Positions 9,591 to 17,874 of a stretch of DNA of 64,000 nucleotides are shown here, piece by piece. The position numbers and the translations under genes were made by a program. The notes below the pieces were generated by a model, which was not told the DNA's origin, searched no databases, and worked only from the letters and a program-made list of their open reading frames with translations. The number at the start of each line of letters is the position of its first letter. Positions within the stretch are counted from its first letter, which is position 1. Origin of the DNA: CAYSYM01 sp964435115 (lineage in GTDB: Bacteria; Chloroflexota; UBA6077; CF-72); the NCBI GenBank assembly GCA_964435115.1, contig CAYSYM010000017.1, positions 1-64,000 of the forward strand. Reading direction: 5' to 3'.

Positions 9591-9825
9591 CCAGAGCGTT
9601 CGCGAGCAGGCTATCTCGGTCGCGTGCGATATCAGTGGGACGACCGAGGTCGACGACGCCGGCAAGGTCGGCGAGGTTGGTCGGTGGCCCTGTCTGGAGC
9701 AGGCGTTCATCCAGCAGGGTGCGGACGAGTTCCGCCATCGAACGCCCGGTTCGTTTGGACAGCTCTTTGAGCGCGCGATGCAGCTCCGGGGTGAGATACA
9801 GCGGGAGGGGTGTCAATTTGGCCAC
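9577..9825 (-). CDS. Antitoxin of VapBC pair (ribbon-helix-helix type)
   Basis: An 82-residue protein with an N-terminal LYLTPELHRALKELSKRTGRS, the pattern of a ribbon-helix-helix DNA-binding antitoxin, and an acidic, disordered-looking C-terminus that would cap the toxin. It starts with GTG at 9825; an ATG a few bases upstream is out of frame. The gene precedes and overlaps the PIN toxin gene, the normal antitoxin-first order, and likely represses its own promoter. Confidence 0.75.
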   Translation of the reverse strand: MAKLTPLPLYLTPELHRALKELSKRTGRSMAELVRTLLDERLLQTGPPTNLADLAGVVDLGRPTDIARDRDSLLANALDDLR

Positions 9826-9926
9826 GATGTCATGATATCGCAGGCGGCGCCGGTAAGGGCACCTGGCCGGCATTGCGGCGCACCGCGTTCGGGCCGCTGC
9901 CGGTGCGAGACCGGTGCGTGGATGAG

Positions 9927-10871
9927 CTACACCGGCGCTGCCGGAGCCGGCCGGCGGGCGTTCCGCCACGGCTGGCTGACCTTCAGCGCCGCCAGGATGG
10001 CGCTCGTCGCCGGCGAGCGGTTCAGCGTGTAGAAGTGCAGGCCCGGCGCACCGCAGCGCAGCAGCTCCTCGCACTGCATGGTGGCGTAGGCTACCCCCAG
10101 CTCCATCACCGCCGTCGGGTCGTCGGCGCGCCGCCACAACTCCGCCTGCAGCGCCGCTGGAATCGTGCCGCCGCTCATCGCCGCCATCCGCTCCATCGAC
10201 GTGACGTTGGTGATGGGCATGATGCCCGGGATGATCGGGACGGTGATGCCGGCTGCCCGCGCCCGCTCCGCGAACGAGAAGTAGGCCTGGTTCTCGAAGA
10301 AGAACTGGGTGATCAGGAACTCGGCGCCGGCGGCCACCTTCTCGGCCAGGTGCTGCAGATCCGCTTCGAAGCTTGGCGCCTGGGGATGTTTCTCCGGGTA
10401 GCAGGCGCCGCCGACCGAGAAGTCGTAGCTGCCGCGAATGAAGCTGACAAGCTGGGTGGCGTAGGCGAGGCCGTCCGGCGCGGGGCGGAAGTCAGTCTCC
10501 CCGCGGGGAGGGTCGCCTCGGAGGGCCAGGACGTTCTCGATCCCGCTGTCCGCGAGCCGCTCCAGCTTCTCGCGGAGCTCGGCTCGGGACGCGCCCACGC
10601 ACGTCAGGTGGGCCATCGCCTCGATATCCAGCTCGGCCTTGAAGCGCGTCACGAGCTCGATGGTGCGCTCGCGCGAGCTGCCACCGGCGCCGTAGGTCAC
10701 CGAGACGAAGGTTGGCTCGAGCTGGCGCAAGCGACCGATGGTCTGCATGAGCTGCTCCATCCCCTCGTCGTTCTTGGGCGCGAAGAACTCGAACGAGAAG
10801 GATGGGTAGACGGCCTTCAACGCTTCGCCGATCCGCACGAGCCGAGCACGCTCCCGAAGTGGTAGGGGCAA
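9927..10871 (-). CDS. metF: Methylenetetrahydrofolate reductase
   Basis: Reduces 5,10-methylene-THF to 5-methyl-THF, the methyl donor for methionine synthesis. The 314-residue length fits a bacterial single-domain MetF. Visible family marks are SFEFFAPKN near the N-terminus, TYGAGGSSRERT, LALRGDPPRGE (flavin/folate region), and FITQFFFEN-type sequence seen here as LITQFFFENQAYFSF. The start is TTG at 10871; the tandem repeat array at 10877-10913 sits only five bases upstream and no clear ribosome binding site is seen. A MetE-like gene lies at the far right end of the window, 53 kb away. Confidence 0.93.
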   Translation of the reverse strand: MPLPLRERARLVRIGEALKAVYPSFSFEFFAPKNDEGMEQLMQTIGRLRQLEPTFVSVTYGAGGSSRERTIELVTRFKAELDIEAMAHLTCVGASRAELREKLERLADSGIENVLALRGDPPRGETDFRPAPDGLAYATQLVSFIRGSYDFSVGGACYPEKHPQAPSFEADLQHLAEKVAAGAEFLITQFFFENQAYFSFAERARAAGITVPIIPGIMPITNVTSMERMAAMSGGTIPAALQAELWRRADDPTAVMELGVAYATMQCEELLRCGAPGLHFYTLNRSPATSAILAALKVSQPWRNARRPAPAAPV

Positions 10872-10876
10872 CTGTA

Positions 10877-10913
10877 CAGGTGTCGGGTGTCGGGTGTTAG
10901 GAGTTGGGTACTA
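10877..10913. repeat. Tandem repeat related to the array at 1-52
   Basis: Read on the minus strand this contains AACACCCGACACCCGACACC, closely matching the array in front of asnB. Both copies end with GACACCTG immediately before a coding start (asnB, metF). This looks like a small dispersed leader or promoter-proximal repeat. Confidence 0.55.
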
Positions 10914-10955
10914 AGGGACGGGGTCCGACACGACGCGCTCCCGCGCGTCACCTGC

Positions 10956-11660
10956 TCAGTCGGCGGCTGGTGGGCCCGGCCGGGGGGTGCCGGCGCGCGG
11001 CGCCTTCCCGGCGGGAAGGACAGCGTCGCCGACGCTAATGGTGCCGCTCTCGTGCACCCGGGCGCGCAGGCCGCCGCGGTGCAGCAGCCCCCTGGCAACA
11101 CCCGGCTGCGTCAGACTCTCCAGGTGGTTGCACGGCGGACAGTCGCGTACGCCTTCGAGCAGCGCCCCGCCTACCCGGAACTGCTTGCCGACCAGGCTCA
11201 GCAGGTCGACTCCGCGTACGACCAGGTTGCGGCGGCTGGCGCCCGGCTCCAGGCCGATGCCGTGTTCGGCGCGGAGGGCGTCCAGGGTCGCCGCGTCGAT
11301 CAAGGTCACTTCGCGCTGTGGCCCGGGCCGGTCGGAGTAGGTGCCGACCGCCGCGTAGTAGCGATCGCCCACGAGGCCGCGGCCGGCCTCGGCGCGCACT
11401 CGCTCCACCGGCTTCATCCGGGCGCTGGCCACTGGCGCGATGAAGATGCCCTCGACCACGCCGCGCGCGGCACTGTCCGCTCCAGACGGCGTGGCGACGT
11501 CGGGGATCGCCACGGCTGGGGACTCTAGCGGGCCGGGCACCGGGGCGCAACCGGCCCGCGCCTCAGTGGCTTCCTCAACCAGACGCCGGCAGGCCCGGTG
11601 CGCGGCATCGGTGCAGTCCAGCGTTGCGAAGAGCGGACCCGTATCGAGGATCAGCGCCAC
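10956..11660 (-). CDS. Truncated PIN toxin fused to a MOSC domain protein
   Basis: One open frame of 234 codons. Residues 1-31 (start ALILDTGPLFATLDCTDAAH) are the N-terminal strand and helix of a PIN-domain toxin with its first Asp. The rest of the PIN fold is missing. After a Pro/Ala-rich linker, residues about 68-220 form a MOSC domain (VEGIFIAPVASARMKPVERV, GLVGDRYY, and the invariant Cys in VRDCPPCNHLES). MOSC domains bind sulfur or molybdenum cofactor. The frame starts with GTG inside the upstream antitoxin gene. A GTG at 11459 would give a stand-alone MOSC protein, so the fusion may be read as one polypeptide or as a stub plus an internally started gene. Confidence 0.7.
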   Translation of the reverse strand: MALILDTGPLFATLDCTDAAHRACRRLVEEATEARAGCAPVPGPLESPAVAIPDVATPSGADSAARGVVEGIFIAPVASARMKPVERVRAEAGRGLVGDRYYAAVGTYSDRPGPQREVTLIDAATLDALRAEHGIGLEPGASRRNLVVRGVDLLSLVGKQFRVGGALLEGVRDCPPCNHLESLTQPGVARGLLHRGGLRARVHESGTISVGDAVLPAGKAPRAGTPRPGPPAAD

Positions 11661-11875
11661 GAGCGTGGCACTAGTCGTTCCTCGCCGGCTCGGCTGGCGG
11701 TATCGGCGTGACCGGAGGCGCCGATGCCAACGCTGCGCGGCTTCGGCCGATAGGTCTGCACCTTCTCCTCCAGCGCTTCACGAATGATGTCCGCCATGGA
11801 CGTGCCCCGGTCGGCGGCGACCTGGCGCAGGCGCTTGAGAAGGCCCTCCGGTGCCAGGATGCTGGTGCGTCTCAT
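11651..11875 (-). CDS. RHH antitoxin of a decayed VapBC module
   Basis: A 74-residue protein beginning MRRTSILAPEGLLKRLRQVA, then DRGTSMADIIREALEEKV. This is a ribbon-helix-helix antitoxin pattern with a basic, flexible C-terminus. Its stop overlaps the GTG of the PIN-MOSC frame by 10 bases, the typical antitoxin-toxin coupling. The cognate toxin domain is truncated to about 30 residues, so the antitoxin may now act only as an autoregulator or be a relic. Confidence 0.7.
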   Translation of the reverse strand: MRRTSILAPEGLLKRLRQVAADRGTSMADIIREALEEKVQTYRPKPRSVGIGASGHADTASRAGEERLVPRSWR

Positions 11876-12062
11876 GGCACCATTATGGCCGAGGCGGCAT
11901 CCCACGTCGACGGGCGGCCGACCACGGCACCTGCCCCGGGCTCCATGGGCGCGAAGCGTGGAGGACAGACGCGCCGTGCGGACCTGCTGCGCCCCGCCCC
12001 AGGTGCCGCCGCTGGTGCGGCCCGCTGCTAGCGCCTCGAAAAGTCGGTGCGAAGCACGTAGT

Positions 12063-14228
12063 ATGACCACCCCGATGAAGCAGGTGCTGCAGTACCGCCG
12101 GTCGGGGAAGACCCGGGTGGTCGAGGTTCCCGCCCCGGTCGCACCCGCCGGCGGCGTGCTGGTCCACAACCGCTGGTCCCTGGTCAGCCCAGGCACCGAG
12201 CGGATGCTCGTGGAGGCAGGCGGTGCCAACCTGCTGAACACCGCCCGCCAGCGGCCCGAGCTGGTGAAGCAGGTGCTCGAGAAGGCCGGCCGCGAGGGGG
12301 TGGCGGCCACCGTCCAGGCCGTGCGCAGCCGCATTGACGTGGCCATCCCACTCGGCTATAGCTGTGCCGGCGTGGTGCTCGACGTGGGCGCGGACGTCCA
12401 GGGGTTCCAGCGCGGCGACCGTGTGGCGTGCGCGGGCGCGGGCCTGGCCAACCACGCCGAGTTCGTGGCCGTCCCCAGGAACCTGGTGGCGCGCATCCCG
12501 GACGGCGTGGGCTTCGAGGATGCCGCCTTCGTGACCGTGGGCGCCATCGCGCTCCAGGGCGTGCGCATTGCCGACGTCCGCGTGGGGGAGTCGACTGTGG
12601 TGATCGGCCTTGGCCTGCTCGGCCAGCTCACAGCGCAGCTCCTCAAGGCCGCGGGCTGCCGGGTGTTCGGCGTGGACGTGGCCGCGGACAGGGTCGAGCG
12701 GGCCCGCGAGCTCGGCGCCGACGGGGCGTGCGTCCGGTCCGACGCGTCGCTGCTGGCGCAGGTGGGCGCGTTCACGCAGGGACGCGGCGCGGACGCGGTC
12801 CTGATTACGGCGGCCACCTCCTCGAGCGACCCGGTACGGCTGGCCGCGCAGGTCGCGCGCGACCGGGCGGTCGTTGTGGCGGTGGGCCTGGTGGGGATGG
12901 ACGTCCCGCGCAACGCCTACTACGAGAAGGAGCTGGAGCTGCGTCTGTCCCGCTCGTACGGGCCCGGCCGTTACGACCGGACCTACGAGGAGCAGGGGAT
13001 CGACTACCCCATCGGCTACGTGCGCTGGACCGAGCAGCGCAACATGGAGGCCTTCCTCCAGCTCGTCGCGGAGGGCAAGGTGCAGCCCTCGCGGCTGGCG
13101 ACGCACCGCATCCCGATCGAGGACGCCGAGCGCGCCTACTCCATCGTGACTGGCGAGACGCCCGAGCCCTACCTCGGCATCCTGCTGCGCTACGCCGACG
13201 CGGCGGAGGCGAGGACACGCGTCGAGGTACGCGTGCCGAGCGCCGGGCCGCTGGGGCGCGGGCCTGTGCGGCTGGGCGTGGTCGGCGCGGGGAGCTTCGC
13301 CAGAGCGGTGCTGCTCCCCCACCTCAAGCAGCTCGCCCGGATCGTCGAGTTGCGGGGCGTGGCCACCGCCTCGGGCCCGAGCGCGCGGCAGACGGCCGAG
13401 CGGTTCGGGTTCGCCTACGCTGCCTCCGACTGGCGCCAGGTCGTCGACGACCCGGACGTGGACGCGGTGCTGGTAGCGACGCGCCACGACCTGCACGCGC
13501 CGGTCGCTGCCGCGGCGCTGCGAGCCGGCAAGGCCGTCTTCCTGGAGAAGCCGATGGCGCTTGACGAGGAGGGGGTCGAGGCGATCCTGGAGGCGCAGCG
13601 AGCGAGCGGACGGCCGCTGCTGGTCGGCTTCAACCGGCGCTTCGCCCCCGCCACGCACCACCTGCGGGCGTTCTTCGGCCGCCGCCACGGCCCGCTGGCG
13701 ATGCACTACCGGGTGAACGCCGGGGCCGTGGCGGCCAGCTCCTGGGTGCTCGATCCGGCTCAGGGTGGCGGCCGGCTGATCGGCGAGATGTGTCACATGG
13801 TCGACCTGCTCCAGCACCTGGCGGGCAGCCGCGTCGTCCGCGTCTACGCGCAGCCACTCGCGTCGTCGCCCCCGGTGGCCGACGACGTGCTGGTGACCCT
13901 GGCCCTCGCGGACGGGTCCGCCGGCTCCATCGCCTACGCGGCCGGCGGCGACCACTCCCTGCCGAAGGAGCGGCTGGAGGTGATGGGCGATGGCAAGGCC
14001 GCGGTGCTAGACGACTTCGCGCGGCTGACGCTGCACGCGGGCGGCCGCGCGTCCACGGTGGTGAAGGGGCGGCAGGACAAGGGGCACGGCGCCGAGCTGA
14101 AGGCGTTCCTCGACGTTGTGGTGCACGGCGGGCCGTCGCCCATCGATCCGGAGGAGGCCGCACACGTGACCCGGGTCACGTTCGCCGCGGTCGAGTCGGC
14201 CCGGGCTGGCGTGCCCGTGGAGCTCTGA
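12063..14228 (+). CDS. Bi-domain oxidoreductase (zinc ADH + Gfo/Idh/MocA)
   Basis: A 721-residue fusion. Residues 1-375 are a medium-chain dehydrogenase (GYSCAGVVLDVG, VIGLGLLGQLTAQLLKAAGC nucleotide-binding turn). Residues about 395-721 are a Gfo/Idh/MocA oxidoreductase (LGVVGAGSFARAVLLPHL Rossmann turn, then EKPMALDEEGVE, the usual EKP motif). Such fusions recur in polysaccharide clusters beside heparinase II/III proteins and GT4 enzymes, as here, and are thought to modify sugar nucleotides. The substrate is unknown. ATG 12063 was chosen; ATG 12075 is an alternative. The promoter would lie in the 187-base divergent gap shared with the antitoxin. Confidence 0.88.
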   Translation: MTTPMKQVLQYRRSGKTRVVEVPAPVAPAGGVLVHNRWSLVSPGTERMLVEAGGANLLNTARQRPELVKQVLEKAGREGVAATVQAVRSRIDVAIPLGYSCAGVVLDVGADVQGFQRGDRVACAGAGLANHAEFVAVPRNLVARIPDGVGFEDAAFVTVGAIALQGVRIADVRVGESTVVIGLGLLGQLTAQLLKAAGCRVFGVDVAADRVERARELGADGACVRSDASLLAQVGAFTQGRGADAVLITAATSSSDPVRLAAQVARDRAVVVAVGLVGMDVPRNAYYEKELELRLSRSYGPGRYDRTYEEQGIDYPIGYVRWTEQRNMEAFLQLVAEGKVQPSRLATHRIPIEDAERAYSIVTGETPEPYLGILLRYADAAEARTRVEVRVPSAGPLGRGPVRLGVVGAGSFARAVLLPHLKQLARIVELRGVATASGPSARQTAERFGFAYAASDWRQVVDDPDVDAVLVATRHDLHAPVAAAALRAGKAVFLEKPMALDEEGVEAILEAQRASGRPLLVGFNRRFAPATHHLRAFFGRRHGPLAMHYRVNAGAVAASSWVLDPAQGGGRLIGEMCHMVDLLQHLAGSRVVRVYAQPLASSPPVADDVLVTLALADGSAGSIAYAAGGDHSLPKERLEVMGDGKAAVLDDFARLTLHAGGRASTVVKGRQDKGHGAELKAFLDVVVHGGPSPIDPEEAAHVTRVTFAAVESARAGVPVEL

Positions 14229-14355
14229 GGCGCGGCCACCCCGTCGATGCCGTGCGCTGGCTCCCCCGCTGAGCGCGGCAGACGCCGGGGGAGGCGCGCG
14301 ACACGCCCGGGCCTGCGCGGCTGGCCGGAGCGCGGGTCGAGGTGAGGGTGGGAGC

Positions 14356-15573
14356 ATGCGGATCGCCTACGTGAGCCACTACTTCGTGCCAGAGCCGGCG
14401 GCGCCAGCCGCCCGCGTGCACGAGCTGTCGCGCGCCTGGGTGCGAGCCGGCCACCAGGTGACCGTCGTGACGGGCTTCCCCAACCATCCCACGGGCGTGG
14501 TGCCACCGGAGTATCGTGGCAAGCTGGCAGCCACCGAGTGGCTGGATGGGGTGCGCGTCCTGCGCAACTGGCTCTACGCCGTGCCGAACCGTGGGCTCGC
14601 CAGGCGGGGTGTCAATCACCTCTCGTTCATGGCCACCTCGCTCCTGCTGGGGCTGCCCCGCCTCGGCCGGGTCGACGTGGTGATCGCCAGCTCGCCCACG
14701 CTCTTCTCCGCCGTCTCGGCGCGGCTTATGGCGGGGATCCTGCGGGCGCCGTTCGTGCTCGAGGTGCGTGACCTCTGGCCGGAGGCGTTCGTCGAGGTTG
14801 GCGTCATGCGCCCGGGCCCCCACATTCGGCTGCTGGCGGGGCTCGCGCGCTGGCTCTACCAGGAGGCGGCGCGGGTGGTCGTGGTGACCGAGGCGTTCAC
14901 GGACCGCCTCGCCGCGCAGGGCGTCCCGCCGGCCCGGCTGGTGACGATCCCGAACGGCGCTGACACACGGCGCTTCACGTCCGCTGTCGACGGGCGGCCG
15001 ACGCGCGCGGCGCTGGGGCTGGAGGGCCGTTTCGTCGTCGCCTACGTGGGTAGCCACGGGTTGTCGCACGGCCTTGGCGCCGTGCTCGACGCCGCCGGCT
15101 GCCAGCCAGACGTCACCTACCTGCTGGTGGGGGATGGGGCGGACCGCGACCGGCTCGTCCGCGAACGCGACCGGCGCGGGCTGGCCAACGTGCGCATGCT
15201 GCCGAGCGTGCGCAGGGACGAGGTGCCCGGCCTCTACGCCGCTGCCGACGTCTGCCTCGTCCCGCTGCGGAACGTGCCGATCTTCGAGACGTTCGTCCCC
15301 TCCAAGACGTTCGAGCTGCTGGCTGCTGGCCGCCCGATCGTGGGAGCGGTGCGCGGGGAGGCGCGGGCGATCCTGGAGCGTTCAGGTGGGGCGCTGGTGG
15401 TGAACCCGGAGGATGGCGTGGGGATCGCGGCGGCGGTCGCGCGGCTGCGAGCCGAGCCGGAATTGCGCGCGGAGCTGGGACGCCGTGGCCGGCGCTTCGC
15501 CGAGCAGCACTGCGATCGGGAGGTGCTGGCAGACCGATACGTGCAGGTGCTGGCGGAGGTCGTCCAGCGGTGA
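14356..15573 (+). CDS. Glycosyltransferase family 4 (WbuB-like)
   Basis: A 405-residue GT4 enzyme of the WbuB/FnlC-like group, recognised by YFVPEPAAPAARVHELSRAW followed by VTVVTGFPNHPTG and the inner sequence LEVRDLWPEAFVEVG. The donor-binding part contains FETFVPSKTFELLAAGRPIV. WbuB enzymes commonly add N-acetyl-L-fucosamine to lipid carriers, but the sugar here is not proven. The ATG is preceded by a GGTGAGGGTGGGAG ribosome-binding stretch. Its stop overlaps the SDR gene start (GTGA). Confidence 0.88.
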   Translation: MRIAYVSHYFVPEPAAPAARVHELSRAWVRAGHQVTVVTGFPNHPTGVVPPEYRGKLAATEWLDGVRVLRNWLYAVPNRGLARRGVNHLSFMATSLLLGLPRLGRVDVVIASSPTLFSAVSARLMAGILRAPFVLEVRDLWPEAFVEVGVMRPGPHIRLLAGLARWLYQEAARVVVVTEAFTDRLAAQGVPPARLVTIPNGADTRRFTSAVDGRPTRAALGLEGRFVVAYVGSHGLSHGLGAVLDAAGCQPDVTYLLVGDGADRDRLVRERDRRGLANVRMLPSVRRDEVPGLYAAADVCLVPLRNVPIFETFVPSKTFELLAAGRPIVGAVRGEARAILERSGGALVVNPEDGVGIAAAVARLRAEPELRAELGRRGRRFAEQHCDREVLADRYVQVLAEVVQR

Positions 15574-16571
15574 CGACGCTCCTGGTTGGCGGGACAGGCT
15601 TCCTCGGCAGCTACGTGGCGGCGCGCCTCGCCGGGCCCGACCTGGCCGTGCTGGTGCGCCCGGCTCAACTGGCGGGCCACCACCCGGCACAATCTGGGGC
15701 AGGTGGGATGCACCCGCTGGGCCCGCCTGCGCAGAGGCGCGAAGCGGGTAGGGACGACGCGCCTGGACCCCACCGGTCGGGCGACCTCCCTCGCCGCTGG
15801 AACGTGCTGCCGCCCGGGGTCGAGACCCGGACGGGCGACCTCGCCGACCCCCGGGCGCTCGAACGGGCGCTGCAGGGGGTCCACACCGTCGTCTACTGCG
15901 CCTCGATGGGCTTCGGCCACGTGCCACCCCTGGTGCGCCAGCTCGAAACCGCCGGCGTCCGCAGGGCCGTGTTCGTGAGCACCACGGCCATCTTCACCAC
16001 GCTGCCGGCTCGCAGCCGGGCGCTGCGCCTCGAGGCGGAGGCGGCCGTCCAGGCGAGCGCGCTCGCCTGGACGATCTTGCGGCCGACCATGATCTACGGG
16101 AGCGCGCGCGACCGGAATGTCAGCCGCTTGCTGTGCTTCCTCCGCTGGTCACCGGTCTACCCGCTCGTCGGCGACGGCCGGGCACTGCACCAGCCGATCT
16201 ACGTCGACGACCTGGCGGACGCCGTCGTCGCCGCGCTCGCGTCCGCGGCCACGGTTGGACGGGCCTACAACCTGGCCGGCGCGGAGCCGCTCCCGTACGC
16301 CGACCTCGTCTGCACGGCCGCGCGCGCGGTCGGCCGCCAGGTGCGCCTGGCCCGGGTGCCGCTCCGGGTCGCGCTCGCCGCGGCGTGGGCGTCGACCCGC
16401 CTGCCCATCCCGAGGCCCATCACCCCCGAACAGGTGCTGCGCCTGGCCGAGGATAAGGCCTTCGACTACTCGGCCGCCGTGGGTGACTTCGGCTTCCGCA
16501 CGCGTAGCTTCGCGGACGGGGTGCGACTGGAGGCCGCGTCTCTCGGGCTGGCGCCGCCTCGGCCGGGCTGA
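15570..16571 (+). CDS. NAD-dependent epimerase-like SDR with an internal insertion
   Basis: A 333-residue atypical short-chain dehydrogenase. GGTGFLG at residues 7-13 is the NAD(P) turn, GDLADPRALERAL follows strand 3, and ILRPTMIYG and HQPIYVDDLADAV are typical of extended SDRs. Two oddities stand out. Residues about 33-83 are an extra Pro/Arg/His-rich stretch between strand 2 and GDL, where the family has almost nothing. Where YxxxK is expected (after VFVSTTAIFTT) the sequence reads ARSRALRLEAEAAV, without Tyr or Lys. Classical redox chemistry is therefore doubtful; an NmrA-like binding role is possible. It is coupled to the preceding GT4 by a GTGA overlap. Confidence 0.75.
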   Translation: MTTLLVGGTGFLGSYVAARLAGPDLAVLVRPAQLAGHHPAQSGAGGMHPLGPPAQRREAGRDDAPGPHRSGDLPRRWNVLPPGVETRTGDLADPRALERALQGVHTVVYCASMGFGHVPPLVRQLETAGVRRAVFVSTTAIFTTLPARSRALRLEAEAAVQASALAWTILRPTMIYGSARDRNVSRLLCFLRWSPVYPLVGDGRALHQPIYVDDLADAVVAALASAATVGRAYNLAGAEPLPYADLVCTAARAVGRQVRLARVPLRVALAAAWASTRLPIPRPITPEQVLRLAEDKAFDYSAAVGDFGFRTRSFADGVRLEAASLGLAPPRPG

Positions 16572-16639
16572 GCGGGCGCCGAGCGGGTCCCCAGGGGCCG
16601 CCGTGCAGATCGCGCCGAGCGTCCCTCGGGTACCAGGAG

Positions 16640-17011
16640 CGACTGCTTCACCCCTTCAGCGCCGATGCCGGCTACGGCAGCGAGCGGAACCTGGCGGAGC
16701 TGGAGCGGCGGGGGATCGACACCTCCGGGGCGACCGGCCGGGAGCGGCACCACCGCGGCGGCGTGGACCCGCTGCGCCTCCCGAAAACGCCGTTACGCGC
16801 CGCCATGCGCGAGAAGCTGCGGACGCCGGAGGGGCACGCGGTCTACGCCCGCCGGAAGGGCATCACCGAGCCGGTCCACGGCCTCATCAAGCAGGCCCGC
16901 GGGTTCCGCCAGTTCCTGCTGCGCGGGCTCGCCAAGGTGCAGGCGGAGTTCACCCTGGTGGCGTTGACCCACAACCTGCTCAAGCTCTGGCGCGCCCAGG
17001 CGGCCGCCTGA
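16640..17011 (+). pseudogene. Transposase C-terminal remnant (IS1182/IS5-like)
   Basis: One open frame reads ADAGYGSERNLAELERRGID, then GRERHH, then AVYARRKGITEPVHGLIKQ and ends with ALTHNLLKLWR. This is the C-terminal third of a DDE transposase of the IS1182/IS5 group. The upstream two thirds are absent and there is no usable start at the true 5' end. No matching inverted repeats were seen. It is dead and marks an old insertion between the two halves of the glycan locus. Confidence 0.8.
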
Positions 17012-17215
17012 ACGGCGACGGGACGCCCCTGGCGCAGCCCCGTGGACGGACCGTCTGGCCCCCGGTGACCGCTGCCGACCTACCGAGCCGTGGACCGGAC
17101 AGCGAAGCGGCGGGGCCGTGCACCCGACCGCTCAGCTCGCTTCACTGCCACCGGCCAGCGTCATCGCCGGACAGGCTCCTAGAATGGCACGGAATAAGGT
17201 GTCAAGGAGTCCATC

Positions 17216-17458
17216 ATGGGAGCCCGAGTCAGGACAACGGTTCACCTTGAGCAGGAGCTCGTCGTACGCGCCCGGCGGGTGGTCCCGCCCCGCGGCCTCA
17301 ACCGGTTCGTCAACGAGGCGCTGGCCGAGAAGCTCGACCTCCTGGAGCAGCAGAAGACTGAGAAGGCGATGCGCGAAGGCTACCTTGCCACCCGTCGCGA
17401 CAGGGCGGCACTGGCGAGGGACTGGGAGGTGGTGGACGTCGAGGACTGGCCAGCGTGA
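17216..17458 (+). CDS. Antitoxin of MazEF-like pair
   Basis: An 80-residue protein: RTTVHLEQELVVRARRVVP suggests a ribbon-helix-helix DNA-binding part, and the acidic C-terminus (WEVVDVEDWPA) would bind the toxin. A strong AAGGAG lies six bases before the ATG, and a possible -10 box TAGAAT occurs at 17180-17185. The GTGA overlap with the next gene is typical of antitoxin-toxin coupling. It would neutralise the ribonuclease and repress the operon. Confidence 0.75.
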   Translation: MGARVRTTVHLEQELVVRARRVVPPRGLNRFVNEALAEKLDLLEQQKTEKAMREGYLATRRDRAALARDWEVVDVEDWPA

Positions 17459-17799
17459 GCTTCCCGCGGCGCGGTGACGTGTACTGGGTGAAGCTCGACC
17501 CCACGGTCGGCACAGAGATCGCGAAGACTCGCCCCGCCGTGGTGATCTCGAATGACCTCGGGAACCGGTACTCAGCGCGCGTCATCGTCGCGCCCCTCAC
17601 TTCGAAGCACACCGACGCGGTGTACCCGTTCGAGGTGCTGGTGCCGGTGAGAGAAAGCGGTCTGAACGAGACTTCCAAGATCCTGCTGGATCAGATTCGT
17701 TCAATCGACAAGCGTCGGCTGGACGGCCGTATCGGCGCCCTCCTCCCAGAACGCCTGCTGGAGGTCGACCGGGCGATTCGACTCAGCCTGTCGGTGTGA
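17455..17799 (+). CDS. mazF: MazF/PemK-family mRNA interferase toxin
   Basis: A 114-residue PemK/MazF endoribonuclease. Family signatures are RRGDVYWVKLDPTVGTEIAK, TRPAVVISND, VIVAPLTSK and KILLDQIRSIDKRRL. They include the conserved Arg of the first loop and the Thr/Ser of the active site. Length is normal. The GTG start is inside the antitoxin stop. The pair probably serves as a stress or maintenance module within the glycan region. Confidence 0.92.
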   Translation: MSFPRRGDVYWVKLDPTVGTEIAKTRPAVVISNDLGNRYSARVIVAPLTSKHTDAVYPFEVLVPVRESGLNETSKILLDQIRSIDKRRLDGRIGALLPERLLEVDRAIRLSLSV

Positions 17800-17874
17800 T
17801 CTGCGTTGCCTCTACCATAGGCTTGCTCCGCGGGCTGGCAACAGTTGGCGGGTCGGCGCCGTTCTCTACGAGGC

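Noticed and set aside
16572..17011. Complete insertion sequence
   Set aside because: Only the C-terminal third of the transposase is present and no terminal inverted repeats or target duplication were found.
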